A model generated the notes under the pieces. The model searched no databases. It was not told where the DNA came from and worked only from the letters and a program-made list of their open reading frames with translations. Below are positions 37,150-45,785 of a DNA stretch of 64,000 nucleotides, piece by piece; positions within the stretch are counted from its first letter, which is position 1, and each line of letters starts with the position of its first letter. The stretch is from Olsenella_L kribbiana (GTDB lineage: Bacteria > Actinomycetota > Coriobacteriia > Coriobacteriales > Atopobiaceae), in NCBI RefSeq assembly GCF_036408795.1, contig NZ_JAZGJP010000007.1, forward strand, positions 55,587 to 119,586. The letters are read 5' to 3'. The position numbers were made by a program, and so were the translations under genes.

Positions 37150-37188
37150 ACAGGCCGGGACCCTTCTGCATCGCAGGGCCCCGGCCTG
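37150..37188 (+). terminator. Hairpin after the dehydrogenase remnant
   Basis: CAGGCCGGG and CCCGGCCTG arms pair, with an extra ACCC/GGG contact, around a loop containing TTCTGCATC. It is probably the old terminator of the lost dehydrogenase gene. Confidence 0.65.
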
Positions 37189-37294
37189 CTCTGTGACAAC
37201 TCTATGTAAAGCCCCATTCAATCTGACATGCTAGTTACGGCTAGAGTAAGCTTTGTCTTGCAAAACATTGATATGTCAAAGAGTGGAGCTGGCA

Positions 37295-37780
37295 ATGTCT
37301 GAAGATGAAAGGGGAGCCGAAGCGCCCCGGGAGGGCCGCACCCTCACCGATATGCACATGCTGGTGGTCAGGGCCTACCATGCCCAGACGAACTATCTCA
37401 GGGCCCAGGTCGCCCATGCCGGCCTGGGTCCGGGACAGCCGAAGGTGCTGAGCTATCTCGCCGTGCACGGACCTTCGTCGCAGTCCGATATCGCACGCTT
37501 CTTCGAGATCGACTGTGCAGCCGTGTCGCGCATGTTCGACTCCCTGCTGAAAGGCGGCTTTGTCCGTATCTTCAAGGGGTCCGATGCCCGCATGAGGCAG
37601 GCAGAGCTCACCCAGAAAGGCCATGAAGCGCTTGCTGTCTGGGAGGCAGCCTGCGATGAAGCGGATGACATCATGCTTTCCGGCCTCACGGAAGAGGAGA
37701 GGCAGGCGCTTGCGAAGGGGCTCGCGAATATCCATGACAGCTTCGCGTGCCTGGAGAAGAAGGAGGCGCATGGTGCCTAG
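37295..37780 (+). CDS. MarR-family regulator
   Basis: A 161-residue winged-helix regulator: QPKVLSYLAVHGPSSQSDIARFFEIDCAAVSRMFDSL gives the helix-turn-helix, and FKGSDARMRQAELT the wing. The start ATG 37295 follows GTGGAGC. Its 3' end overlaps the first ABC exporter gene by 11 bases, so regulator and exporter form one operon. MarR proteins in this position usually repress the exporter until a toxic ligand binds. Confidence 0.9.
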   Translation: MSEDERGAEAPREGRTLTDMHMLVVRAYHAQTNYLRAQVAHAGLGPGQPKVLSYLAVHGPSSQSDIARFFEIDCAAVSRMFDSLLKGGFVRIFKGSDARMRQAELTQKGHEALAVWEAACDEADDIMLSGLTEEERQALAKGLANIHDSFACLEKKEAHGA

Positions 37781-39554
37781 AGAAGCCATTGCCGGCAGAA
37801 AGGCTCAAAGCGCAGGGGCGGCCGATCTCAAGATCGTGGGCGCTGCCCTGAAGCCCTACCGCCGTGCTTTCCTCATTGCAACCGTATGCGCCTTTGCCGA
37901 GGCGACGCTCGAGCTCTTCATCCCGTTCATGATGGCGCAGATGGTGGACGTGGAGATTCCTGCCCAGGATGTGCACGGCATCTTCCTCGTCGGTGCCGAG
38001 ATGGTTGCCCTTGCTGTCATCGCGGGCCTGCTGGGCCTTGGCTATGCGCGCTTTTCCGCTATTGCCTCGATGGGGTTTGGCGCGAACCTGCGCGAGGCAG
38101 CCTACGCCCATGTGCAGAAGCTCTCGTTCGCGAATCTCGACTCGTTCGAGACCTCGTCTCTGGTGACGCGTCTCACGACCGACATCACGGTGATACAGAA
38201 TGCGCTGGTCCAGGGCTTCAGGCCGCTTCTGCGCAGCCCTGTCATGCTTGTTATGGGGCTCGTTCTGTCCTTCTCCATGAGCGCGAGGCTTGCGGTCGTC
38301 TTTGTCGTCGTCCTGCCCTGCCTGGCGTTTGCGCTCTTCCTTATTGTCTCGCATGCAGCGCCGCTCTTCGCGAAGCTCCAGACCTCGATGGACCGGCTCA
38401 ATTCCGTCCTCGAGGAGAATCTTGTCGCGATACGTGCCATCAAGGCCTACGTGCGGGAGCCTTGGGCCGAGGAGCGCTTTGCCGAGGTCAACAGGAAGCT
38501 TGCCGGCACGGCTACCCAGACGTTCTCTACAGCCGTCTTGAACCTGCCAGTCTTCCAGCTCTCGATGAACGTGACGAGCGTCGCGCTCCTGTGGTTCGGA
38601 GGCCAGCTCATCCTGGCAGGAGAGCTCGGGGTGGGCGCGCTCACCGGCTTCATGAGCTACGTGCTCCTGATCATGAACTCGCTCAACATGTTCTCCAATG
38701 TGTTCCTGCTGCTGGCGCGCGCGCTCACGAGCATCCACCGCGTGGGCGAGGTGCTTGAAGAGACGCCGGTGTTAGCACAGCTGCCCCGTGGCAAGGCGCT
38801 CGGGCAGGTGCCTGATGGCAGCATCGCGTTCAGGGACGTGAGCTTCCAGTACGCAGCCGATGCGGAAAAGCCGGTGCTCTCGCATATCAGCTTTGCGGTC
38901 CCTGCCGGAGGGACCCTGGGCATCCTTGGCGGCACGGGCTCCGGCAAGAGCTCCCTCGTGCAGCTGCTGGCACGCCTCTACGATGTCTCCGAAGGTACGG
39001 TCGAGGTCGGGGGACACGATGTACGCGACTATGCATTGCCGGCCCTGCGCGATGCTGTTGGCATCGTGCTCCAGAAGAACGTGCTCTTCACCGGCACGGT
39101 GAGGGAGAACCTGAAATGGGGCAATGAGGAGGCAACGGATGCAGAGCTCCTCGAAGCCTGCCGGATTGCCTGTGCAGACGAGTTCCTCAAGCGCATCGGC
39201 GGCCTGGACGGAGACCTGGGACATGGAGGGTCGAATGTCTCAGGCGGCCAGCGCCAGCGCCTCTGCATCGCGCGCACGCTCCTGAAGAAGCCGAAGGTCC
39301 TGGTCTTCGATGATTCCACGAGCGCTGTGGACATGACAACAGATGCAAGGATCAGGAAGCATCTTGCAGAGCTCACCGATGTCACGAAGGTCATCGTCGC
39401 CCAGCGCGTGGCATCTGTGGCCGAAGCAGACAAGATCCTGATATTGGATGACGGAAAGATCGAAGGCTTCGGCACGCACGAGGAGCTTCTGGCAAAAGAC
39501 CCGATCTATCAGGAGCTCTGCCACTCGCAGGGCATGCTCGGAAAGGAGGCATGA
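37770..39554 (+). CDS. ABC exporter half-transporter with degenerate ATPase site (subunit 1)
   Basis: A 594-residue fusion of a six-helix membrane domain and an ATPase. Walker A is GGTGSGKSS and the signature VSGGQRQRL. Walker B reads VLVFDDSTSAVD with Asp where the catalytic Glu should be, and the H-loop His is replaced by Gln (VIVAQRVASV). This is the pattern of the degenerate partner in heterodimeric multidrug exporters such as TM287/288 and BmrCD. ATG 37770 follows AGGAGG and overlaps the marR stop. The next gene supplies the active partner. Confidence 0.92.
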   Translation: MVPREAIAGRKAQSAGAADLKIVGAALKPYRRAFLIATVCAFAEATLELFIPFMMAQMVDVEIPAQDVHGIFLVGAEMVALAVIAGLLGLGYARFSAIASMGFGANLREAAYAHVQKLSFANLDSFETSSLVTRLTTDITVIQNALVQGFRPLLRSPVMLVMGLVLSFSMSARLAVVFVVVLPCLAFALFLIVSHAAPLFAKLQTSMDRLNSVLEENLVAIRAIKAYVREPWAEERFAEVNRKLAGTATQTFSTAVLNLPVFQLSMNVTSVALLWFGGQLILAGELGVGALTGFMSYVLLIMNSLNMFSNVFLLLARALTSIHRVGEVLEETPVLAQLPRGKALGQVPDGSIAFRDVSFQYAADAEKPVLSHISFAVPAGGTLGILGGTGSGKSSLVQLLARLYDVSEGTVEVGGHDVRDYALPALRDAVGIVLQKNVLFTGTVRENLKWGNEEATDAELLEACRIACADEFLKRIGGLDGDLGHGGSNVSGGQRQRLCIARTLLKKPKVLVFDDSTSAVDMTTDARIRKHLAELTDVTKVIVAQRVASVAEADKILILDDGKIEGFGTHEELLAKDPIYQELCHSQGMLGKEA

Positions 39555-39555
39555 G

Positions 39556-41364
39556 ATGGCAGGAAGAGGAGCAGCTCCGGCGCGTCCCGAAAACCTCCGG
39601 CATACCCTCAGGATCCTTCTGGGATACATGGGCCATGCAAAGATGCAGATGCTCGCGGTCGCCGTGCTCGTGACCATCGCAGGTGCCGGCAACCTCTTCG
39701 GCACGTACATGATCAAGCCGGTCGTGAATGCCGTGGCGGCAGGGGAGTATGGCCGCTTCGTGCACCTCGTCGTGCTCACGGCCATCATCTATGCCCTGGG
39801 CGTCGCCTCTGCCGTGGGCTATACGCAGATCATGGTGAGGGCAGCGCAGAAGGTCGTCTTCGATATGCGCCGCGATCTCTTCGCGCATATGGAGCACCTG
39901 CCGCTCTCCTGGTTCGACCGTACCCGTACGGGTGACGCGATGAGCTTCTTCACGAACGATGTGGATACTGTCTCCGAGGCCTTGAACAACGGCTTTGCCG
40001 CCATGGTGCAGGCTGGCATCCAGATGGTGGGCACGCTCATCCTCCTCTTCGTCCTCGACTGGAGGCTCACACTCATCACCGTTGCCTGCGATATCGTGAT
40101 CTTCTTCTATATCCGCTTCTCGGGCACGCGCTCGAAGCGCCTCTTCTCCAAGCAGCAGAAGACTCTGGGAGAGCTTGATGGCTACGTCGAGGAGATGATC
40201 TCTGGCCAGAAGGTCGTGAAGGTCTTCAACCATGAGAAGGAGAATATGGCAGGCTTCAGGGCCTTGAACGCAAGCCTCCAGAAGTCGGGAACCTCTGCCC
40301 AGGCCTATGCTGCCACGATGATTCCGGCAACGGTCTCGATCAGCTATGCGAACTACGCAATCGTCGCCGTGGCAGGAGCGTTCCTTGCGCTTTCCGGCTC
40401 CATGGATGCAGGATCTCTGGCAAGCTATCTTGTTTTCGTGCGCCAGGCAGCGATGCCGATCAACCAGTTCACGCAGCTGGGCTCGTTCATGCTGACCGCC
40501 CTGGCCGGAGCCGAGCGCATCTTCCAGGTGCTCGAGCTTCCGCAGGAAGAGGACGAGGGCACGGTGCGCCTTGTCTGCACGGCAAGGGATGAGTGGGCCT
40601 GGAAGAAGGAAGACGGCGAAGAGGTGCCTCTCAAGGGCGATGTGCGCTTCCACGACGTGACCTTCGGCTATGTGCCGGGACAGACCGTGCTCAAGGATCT
40701 CTCCCTCTATGCAAAGCCAGGCCAGAAGATTGCCTTTGTCGGTTCCACGGGTGCTGGCAAGACGACGATCACGAACCTCATCAACCGCTTCTATGCGCTG
40801 AATGCAGGTCAGATCACCTACGACGGGATCGATATTTCCGACATGCAGCTGGGAGCCCTCAGGGAGTCTCTCGGCATGGTCCTTCAGGACACGCACCTCT
40901 TCGAGGGGACCGTTGCAGACAACATCCGCTTCGGCAAGCTCGACGCAACTGATGAGGAAGTGCGGAAGGCAGCAAAGATTGCCAATGCCGACTCCTTCAT
41001 CAGCCGCCTTCCCAAGGGCTACGATACGAAGATTGCAGCAGACGGTGCGAACCTCTCGCAGGGCCAGCGCCAGCTTCTTGCAATCGCCCGTGCTGCCGTG
41101 GCAGACCCGCCGGTCCTGATCCTCGATGAGGCAACATCGAGCGTCGATACACGTACCGAAGCCCTGATTCAGCGTGGCATGGATGCCCTCATGCAGGGTC
41201 GCACTGTCTTCGTTATCGCCCACCGTCTCTCGACCGTGCGCAATGCGAACGCGATCATGGTGCTCGAGCACGGAAAGATTGTCGAGCGTGGCACGCATGA
41301 GGAGCTCCTGGCCCAGAAGGGCGAGTACTGGGAGCTTGCAACCGGTGCCCTCGAGCTCGAGTAG
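39556..41364 (+). CDS. ABC exporter half-transporter (subunit 2, catalytic)
   Basis: A 602-residue partner with a six-helix domain and a full ATPase: Walker A GSTGAGKTT, signature LSQGQRQLL, Walker B PVLILDEATSSVD and H-loop IAHRLSTV. The membrane domain carries the usual ERMDRTRTGD-like FDRTRTGDAMSFFTND. It starts two bases after the stop of subunit 1, behind AAGGAGG. Export of drugs or lipids across the membrane is expected from family; the substrate is unknown. A strong terminator follows. Confidence 0.93.
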   Translation: MAGRGAAPARPENLRHTLRILLGYMGHAKMQMLAVAVLVTIAGAGNLFGTYMIKPVVNAVAAGEYGRFVHLVVLTAIIYALGVASAVGYTQIMVRAAQKVVFDMRRDLFAHMEHLPLSWFDRTRTGDAMSFFTNDVDTVSEALNNGFAAMVQAGIQMVGTLILLFVLDWRLTLITVACDIVIFFYIRFSGTRSKRLFSKQQKTLGELDGYVEEMISGQKVVKVFNHEKENMAGFRALNASLQKSGTSAQAYAATMIPATVSISYANYAIVAVAGAFLALSGSMDAGSLASYLVFVRQAAMPINQFTQLGSFMLTALAGAERIFQVLELPQEEDEGTVRLVCTARDEWAWKKEDGEEVPLKGDVRFHDVTFGYVPGQTVLKDLSLYAKPGQKIAFVGSTGAGKTTITNLINRFYALNAGQITYDGIDISDMQLGALRESLGMVLQDTHLFEGTVADNIRFGKLDATDEEVRKAAKIANADSFISRLPKGYDTKIAADGANLSQGQRQLLAIARAAVADPPVLILDEATSSVDTRTEALIQRGMDALMQGRTVFVIAHRLSTVRNANAIMVLEHGKIVERGTHEELLAQKGEYWELATGALELE

Positions 41365-41384
41365 AACAGCTCATATACGCACGA

Positions 41385-41418
41385 AGAAAGCCTCGGACAC
41401 CTGCGTCCGAGGCTTTCT
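41385..41418. terminator. Bidirectional terminator between exporter and YgiQ genes
   Basis: AGAAAGCCTCGGA (41385-41397) and TCCGAGGCTTTCT (41406-41418) pair perfectly. It serves the exporter operon and the opposing YgiQ gene. Confidence 0.9.
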
Positions 41419-41419
41419 G

Positions 41420-43576
41420 CTACCTATGCTGGCTTCTCTGGTGCGTATTGTGGCCTTGCGGCTTCCTGCCGGCTTGCTGTGTGCGCTTGCTCGCCTGCTG
41501 GGGTTTCGGTCCCTTGCCGTGGTGATGGTGCGGAGCGCCCTTTTCCTGCCGGGGTGGCCTTGTCGGCTTCACGAGGCACTTCGGTCCATAGCCGATGAGG
41601 TCCTCGCGATGCGCCTTGTGGAGGGCCTCGACGACAAGGTCGTAGTTGTTCGGGTCGCGGTACTGGATGAGGGCACGCTGCATAGCCTTCTCATGCGGGT
41701 TAGTGGGGCAGTAGACCGGCTTCATCGTCCTGGGGTCGAGCCCAGTGTAGAAGATGCAGGTCGAGACCGTGGAAGGCGTGGGGTAGAAGTCGCTTACCTG
41801 CTCGGGGTTGTAGCCAAGGTCGCGGCAGAACTCGGCAAGCTTCACGGCCACCTGCATCGTCGATCCCGGGTGGCTGCTCATGAGGTAGGGAAGGACATAC
41901 TGCTCCTTGCCTGCCTCCTTGCTGTACTTCTCGAATTCCTTGCAGAACCCCTCATAGAGATCGTTCGAAGGCTTGCCCATCACATCGAGGACCTCAGAGC
42001 ATACATGCTCAGGCGCCAGGCGCAGCTGTCCTGAGGTGTGGTATTCGGCCAGCTCCTTGATGAAGGTATGGTCGGTATCGAGCATCGCATAGTCGAAGCG
42101 GATGCCGCTTCGGATGAAGACCTTCTTCACTCCTGGAAGCTCGCGGAGCTTCCTCAAGAGGTGCACATAGCGCTTGTGGGAGACCGTGAGGTTCTTGCAG
42201 GGGGTAGGCGACAGGCAGCGCCTGTTCGTGCAGGCGCCTGCCGTTGCCTGCTTCTGGCAGGCGCGGACCATGAACTGGGCCGTCGGCCCTCCCACATCGT
42301 GGATATAGCCCTTGAAGTCGGGATCGTGGGTCATGGCCTCAGCCTCGCGCAGGAGCGATTCCTCGCTTCTGGCCTGGATGATCCTGCCCTGATGGAAGTT
42401 GAGGGCGCAGAAGGCGCACTCGCCGAGGCAGCCCCTGTTGCTTGCAAGGGAGAACTTCACTTCCTTCAAGGCAGGGATGCCGCCTTCTGCGTCATACATC
42501 GGATGCGATGCACGCGTATAGGGAAGCTCATAGACTTCATCGAGCTCCTCTGTGGAGAGCGGCTTTGCCGGCGGGTTCTGGATCACGTAGATGTCATGCG
42601 GATAGGGCTCGACAAGCGCGTGCGAAAGGAACGGATTGAGGTTTCGGCACTGGATGCCGAACGACTCTGCGTAGACCTTCTTGTCGCTGTTGAGTTCGTC
42701 CCAGGAGGGAAGGATCACAGGCCGGTCGCACTGCTCATAGCTCCGGGCACGGTAGACCGTTCCCTGGATCCAGGAGATGTCTTTTGCTTCTATGCCGGAG
42801 GCAAGGGCATCTGCGATCTCCACAATCTGGCGCTCTCCCATGCCATAGACGATAAGGTCGGCACCGGAATCGAGGAGTATCGAGCGCTTCAGCTTGTCAG
42901 ACCAGTAGTCATAGTGGGCAAGCCGTCTGAGCGATGCCTCGATGCCGCCCAGGATGATCGGCGTGTGCTTGTACGTGCGCCTGATGAGGTTGCCATAGAC
43001 CACGTCAGCATGGTCCGGGCGCTTGCCCATGACGCCACCAGGGGTGTAGAAGTCCTCGGTTCTGTGGTGCTTTGCCACGGTGTAATGCAGGACCATCGAG
43101 TCCATGTTGCCGCCGCAGATGAGGAAGCCGAGCTTCGGCTCTCCCAGGATCGTGACAGAGGCAGGATCGTGCCAGTCGGGCTGGGGGATGATGCCGACAC
43201 GGTAGCCATGCTCCTCGAGGACACGGGAGATGATGGCAGGGGCGAATGATGGATGGTCCACATAGGCATCGCCGATTACGAAGACGAAGTCGCACTGGTC
43301 CCAGCCACGCGCTTCCATGTCAGCCTTCGAGACCGGCATGAACTGGTCGCGGGTAGGCTTCGGCGTCACGGGAGGAACAGGTCCTCCGTGCTTCGAGTGA
43401 TGCTCTGCCTTCTGCTGCGGCGCATGCTGTGCATGAAGTGCCTTCGGAGCATGCTGGTGCTGTGCCTTGGGCTTGCCTGCGCCCTGTGCATGCGCATGGC
43501 TGTGCTCATGGGCAGACGGCCCCTTCTTCTGTTCGGGTCCCTTCCTGCCTGAAGGCTTCGGTCCGTATTTCTGCAT
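41420..43576 (-). CDS. YgiQ family radical SAM protein (UPF0313) with His-rich tails
   Basis: A 718-residue radical SAM protein. The cluster motif is RGCLGECAFCALNFHQG, and the N-terminal region (CDFVFVIGDAYVDHPSF) and SSHPGSTM segment are typical of YgiQ. The first 70 and the last 45 residues are rich in His, Gln, Lys and Pro, including a HHHH run near the end, and look disordered. The start at ATG 43574-43576 includes the His-rich head, and the frame is open throughout. The reaction is unknown; the tails could bind nickel or zinc. Confidence 0.9.
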   Translation of the reverse strand: MQKYGPKPSGRKGPEQKKGPSAHEHSHAHAQGAGKPKAQHQHAPKALHAQHAPQQKAEHHSKHGGPVPPVTPKPTRDQFMPVSKADMEARGWDQCDFVFVIGDAYVDHPSFAPAIISRVLEEHGYRVGIIPQPDWHDPASVTILGEPKLGFLICGGNMDSMVLHYTVAKHHRTEDFYTPGGVMGKRPDHADVVYGNLIRRTYKHTPIILGGIEASLRRLAHYDYWSDKLKRSILLDSGADLIVYGMGERQIVEIADALASGIEAKDISWIQGTVYRARSYEQCDRPVILPSWDELNSDKKVYAESFGIQCRNLNPFLSHALVEPYPHDIYVIQNPPAKPLSTEELDEVYELPYTRASHPMYDAEGGIPALKEVKFSLASNRGCLGECAFCALNFHQGRIIQARSEESLLREAEAMTHDPDFKGYIHDVGGPTAQFMVRACQKQATAGACTNRRCLSPTPCKNLTVSHKRYVHLLRKLRELPGVKKVFIRSGIRFDYAMLDTDHTFIKELAEYHTSGQLRLAPEHVCSEVLDVMGKPSNDLYEGFCKEFEKYSKEAGKEQYVLPYLMSSHPGSTMQVAVKLAEFCRDLGYNPEQVSDFYPTPSTVSTCIFYTGLDPRTMKPVYCPTNPHEKAMQRALIQYRDPNNYDLVVEALHKAHREDLIGYGPKCLVKPTRPPRQEKGAPHHHHGKGPKPQQASKRTQQAGRKPQGHNTHQRSQHR

Positions 43577-43733
43577 GGCTCACACGCCCCTTGGATCTAA
43601 AGAACTGTCAGCATAACGATAGCGGATGGAAGGGGAGATGAGATGGGAAGATGTAGTGTGCTAGCTGTGCAATGCACAGGGAGGAGAAAGGAGCTTGCGG
43701 CCGCCGCAAGGCTTTCAGGGATATGTAGAAAGG

Positions 43734-43784
43734 GGCTTTAACGACCCATATATCGCAAATTTTCCGAGATTGGGTCGTTAAGCC
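43734..43784. repeat. Long inverted repeat 1 with 22-base AT-rich spacer
   Basis: TTAACGACCCA (43738-43748) and TGGGTCGTTAA (43771-43781) are perfect complements, extended by GGCT/AGCC with one extra T. The spacer 43749-43770 is AT-rich. It could be a regulatory operator, a hairpin or a mobile-element end. Confidence 0.7.
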
Positions 43785-43899
43785 ATCCCTACTGCTGTCC
43801 TACAGGAGAGCGATCTGGCATTGCAGTGAGTCCTTACGAGATGTTGCTTGGTAGCTATCTGGCTGGCCTTAGATGACAAGGAGGTAGGTCTCTTGTGCC

Positions 43900-43944
43900 A
43901 TTTTTACCCTACACCATGTTCCTGGAAGTTGGCGTGTAGGGTAA
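43900..43944. repeat. Long inverted repeat 2 with 19-base spacer
   Basis: TTTTACCCTACAC (43900-43912) and GTGTAGGGTAAAA (43932-43944) are perfect 13-bp complements with a 19-base spacer. The geometry resembles the first inverted repeat but the sequence differs. Confidence 0.75.
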
Positions 43945-44038
43945 AACGCATTGCTCCGAGATACGAAGGAGTCCCTGCAAATGCGCGAGGACTTCTGAAC
44001 AGACAACACGATTCTCTTTGCGGGGAATACAAGAGGAC

Positions 44039-45082
44039 TTACTCTGCTGTGGACGTATTTTCTTCTGTCTGCGCGTCTGATTCCTCTTGAGCGTCGGCCT
44101 TCGCTTGGGCGATGAGCCATGCGTTTCTGAGCTCATCAAGTGTCTTGTGGGTCTTTTCATCGATGGCCCACTCATATACGTCTACTGAGCTCCATCCATA
44201 TATACCTTGAAGCCACGCATTGAGACTGATGACATTGCCAGAAGCGAGCTTTACTTTTCCATCCTGCAGTAGAGTTACGCGCTGATCTTCATGATTCTTG
44301 GCATAAAGGGTCGCGCCTACGTCTACGACTCCAGCTTCAATGAGCTGCTTGATTCTTGGCTTGCTCTTCCTTGTGCGTCCGCTCACCCTTCTTGATTTGC
44401 TTGTTTGGGAGGTGGTGTGCGAGACGCCAACATAGAGGTCTTGATAGGAGCCAAGCGGCAGAATCTTTGTGGAGTGAATCAGCGTATTATCTCCGACCTG
44501 ATAAGGGGTCAGACGATAGCAGGAGATATCGACATTGTTTGCATCGAGCCAGGCAACAGCAGAGATAGTCTGGTCGTCAAAATCAGAGGCAACAAGAATG
44601 ATGCGCTGTTGCGCATTGAAGGTCTGAATATCATTGTCGTCGATGAACTGGTTGAGCTTGCGTGTAGCAACTTCTGTTGACGTGAGCTTGTCGGTATCAG
44701 TGAATTCGCCCTTGTGCTGTTCGACGTAGCGGCCATAGACATATTGGACAAGCTCATCAATTGTTGTGATGCTAGCACAGGTGGCTGCATATCGAATTGC
44801 CTGGAATTCGAAAGCCTCAGCACGCATCTTGATATCGGCTGGGTCTCTCTTGATTTCAATAAGGACGATGTTGCCATCCCCATCCAGAGCAGTAAGATCG
44901 CTTCTGGCCTTTTCCTCATTCACAACCTGTTCGCCAATGACGAGCATGTTCTCGTCATCATCACATACCAATTCAATGTGCTTGCGGAGGAGGTCTTCGA
45001 CGTCGCTTTCCTTCATGCCCAATTCAGCGAATGTCTTCTCAACAACATTGCCTTGATCTTCATCGTCCATCAGATAGAGCAT
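44039..45082 (-). CDS. PD-(D/E)XK nuclease (NucS/DUF91-like) fused to a RAMA domain
   Basis: A 347-residue protein. The N-terminal 170 residues form a nuclease-like domain with ARSDLTALDGDGNIVLIEIKR, giving the Asp, Glu and Lys pattern of PD-(D/E)XK enzymes of the NucS/DUF91 type. The C-terminal part from about residue 240 (IKQLIEAGVVDVGATLYAK, SLNAWLQGIYGWSSVDVYEW) fits the RAMA domain, which is tied to restriction and methylase proteins. ATG 45080-45082 follows GAGGAGA. Codon use and lower GC differ from neighbours, suggesting transfer. A defence role is likely but unproven. Confidence 0.72.
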   Translation of the reverse strand: MLYLMDDEDQGNVVEKTFAELGMKESDVEDLLRKHIELVCDDDENMLVIGEQVVNEEKARSDLTALDGDGNIVLIEIKRDPADIKMRAEAFEFQAIRYAATCASITTIDELVQYVYGRYVEQHKGEFTDTDKLTSTEVATRKLNQFIDDNDIQTFNAQQRIILVASDFDDQTISAVAWLDANNVDISCYRLTPYQVGDNTLIHSTKILPLGSYQDLYVGVSHTTSQTSKSRRVSGRTRKSKPRIKQLIEAGVVDVGATLYAKNHEDQRVTLLQDGKVKLASGNVISLNAWLQGIYGWSSVDVYEWAIDEKTHKTLDELRNAWLIAQAKADAQEESDAQTEENTSTAE

Positions 45083-45785
45083 CTGAGTCTCCTCTCGATG
45101 ATGCCATCTCCGTCCAGCATGGCCTTTAAGTGCTCTGCGTTGCCGATGGGGCTTGAACGCTATTCGCGACTTTATACAGAGCTGAAAGAAAATTGTTGTA
45201 CAACAAAGCCAGAGACTCTTGCCTGCGGCGAACGGTATGGCAGCATGATTGCGCTTGGCTTTGATGGCTCCTTCTGTCCTATGTTTTTAGAATACTAAGC
45301 ATCTGGGCAATCTGCACTGGAATGCTGGATGGTGTCTGACGGGGTGAGATTATCCAGAAGAATGGATTACATCAATCTGCATATTGTCAAGCATATTTTT
45401 GTGAGTGGAAGAATAAGCTGGTGAACGTTCTTCAGGCTGTTGTTTGCGTGCATAGGCGTCCGAATGGGCTATCTGACAGTTTTTCTGCAGCAGCCAGTTT
45501 CCTTGTGCAAGCCTTTTACCTGCTGAAATAGAGCACACATCTTGGGTATACGCCGCATTGACTGGAACTCGAGGAAGGTGTATGCGCTGGTAGCCAGCAC
45601 AGTCCGAGAGGGAAGGCCGAATTGCGTGCCGAGCGCGTTTCTATGCGGTATCATAGATGCCGTATGGGTTCAATCCGTATTGGGAAGTACCGGTTTGGGC
45701 GCGTAAAGTGCTGCAGGACTTGTCCTGCGGCCGCACGTTTGCACAGCCGCCGCAAGGCGGACCGTATCGCTTCGAAGGAGAGGAT
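45083..45785. other. Intergenic region upstream of the nuclease and PFOR genes
   Basis: A 703-bp gap with no supported gene. A 59-codon plus-strand frame at 45120-45298 matches nothing known. The left part belongs to the nuclease promoter and holds a 14-bp palindrome. The right 130 bp form the leader of the PFOR gene, with two hairpins: GCAGGAC/GTCCTGC (45713-45728) and CCGCC/GGCGG (45747-45760). Confidence 0.5.
45193..45206. promoter_or_regulatory. Perfect 14-bp palindrome upstream of the nuclease gene
   Basis: TTGTTGTACAACAA is its own reverse complement. It lies 110 bp before the nuclease start, where a repressor could bind. Confidence 0.45.

Larger units (their letters stand above)
43577..44038. 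other. Intergenic island with several inverted repeats
   Basis: A 462-bp gap with no supported gene. It holds the short GC palindrome CTTGCGGC-C-GCCGCAAG (43694-43710) and two long inverted repeats described separately (43734-43784 and 43900-43944). It lies between YgiQ and the 3' end of the nuclease-RAMA gene and is AT-richer than its surroundings, as expected for acquired DNA. Confidence 0.6.

Noticed and set aside
43848..44090. 80-codon plus-strand frame in the inverted-repeat gap
   Set aside because: It runs across inverted repeat 2 and into the nuclease gene, with no ribosome binding site or known family.
45120..45298. 59-codon plus-strand frame upstream of the nuclease gene
   Set aside because: No family or ribosome binding site; it crosses the 14-bp palindrome and is better read as promoter DNA.
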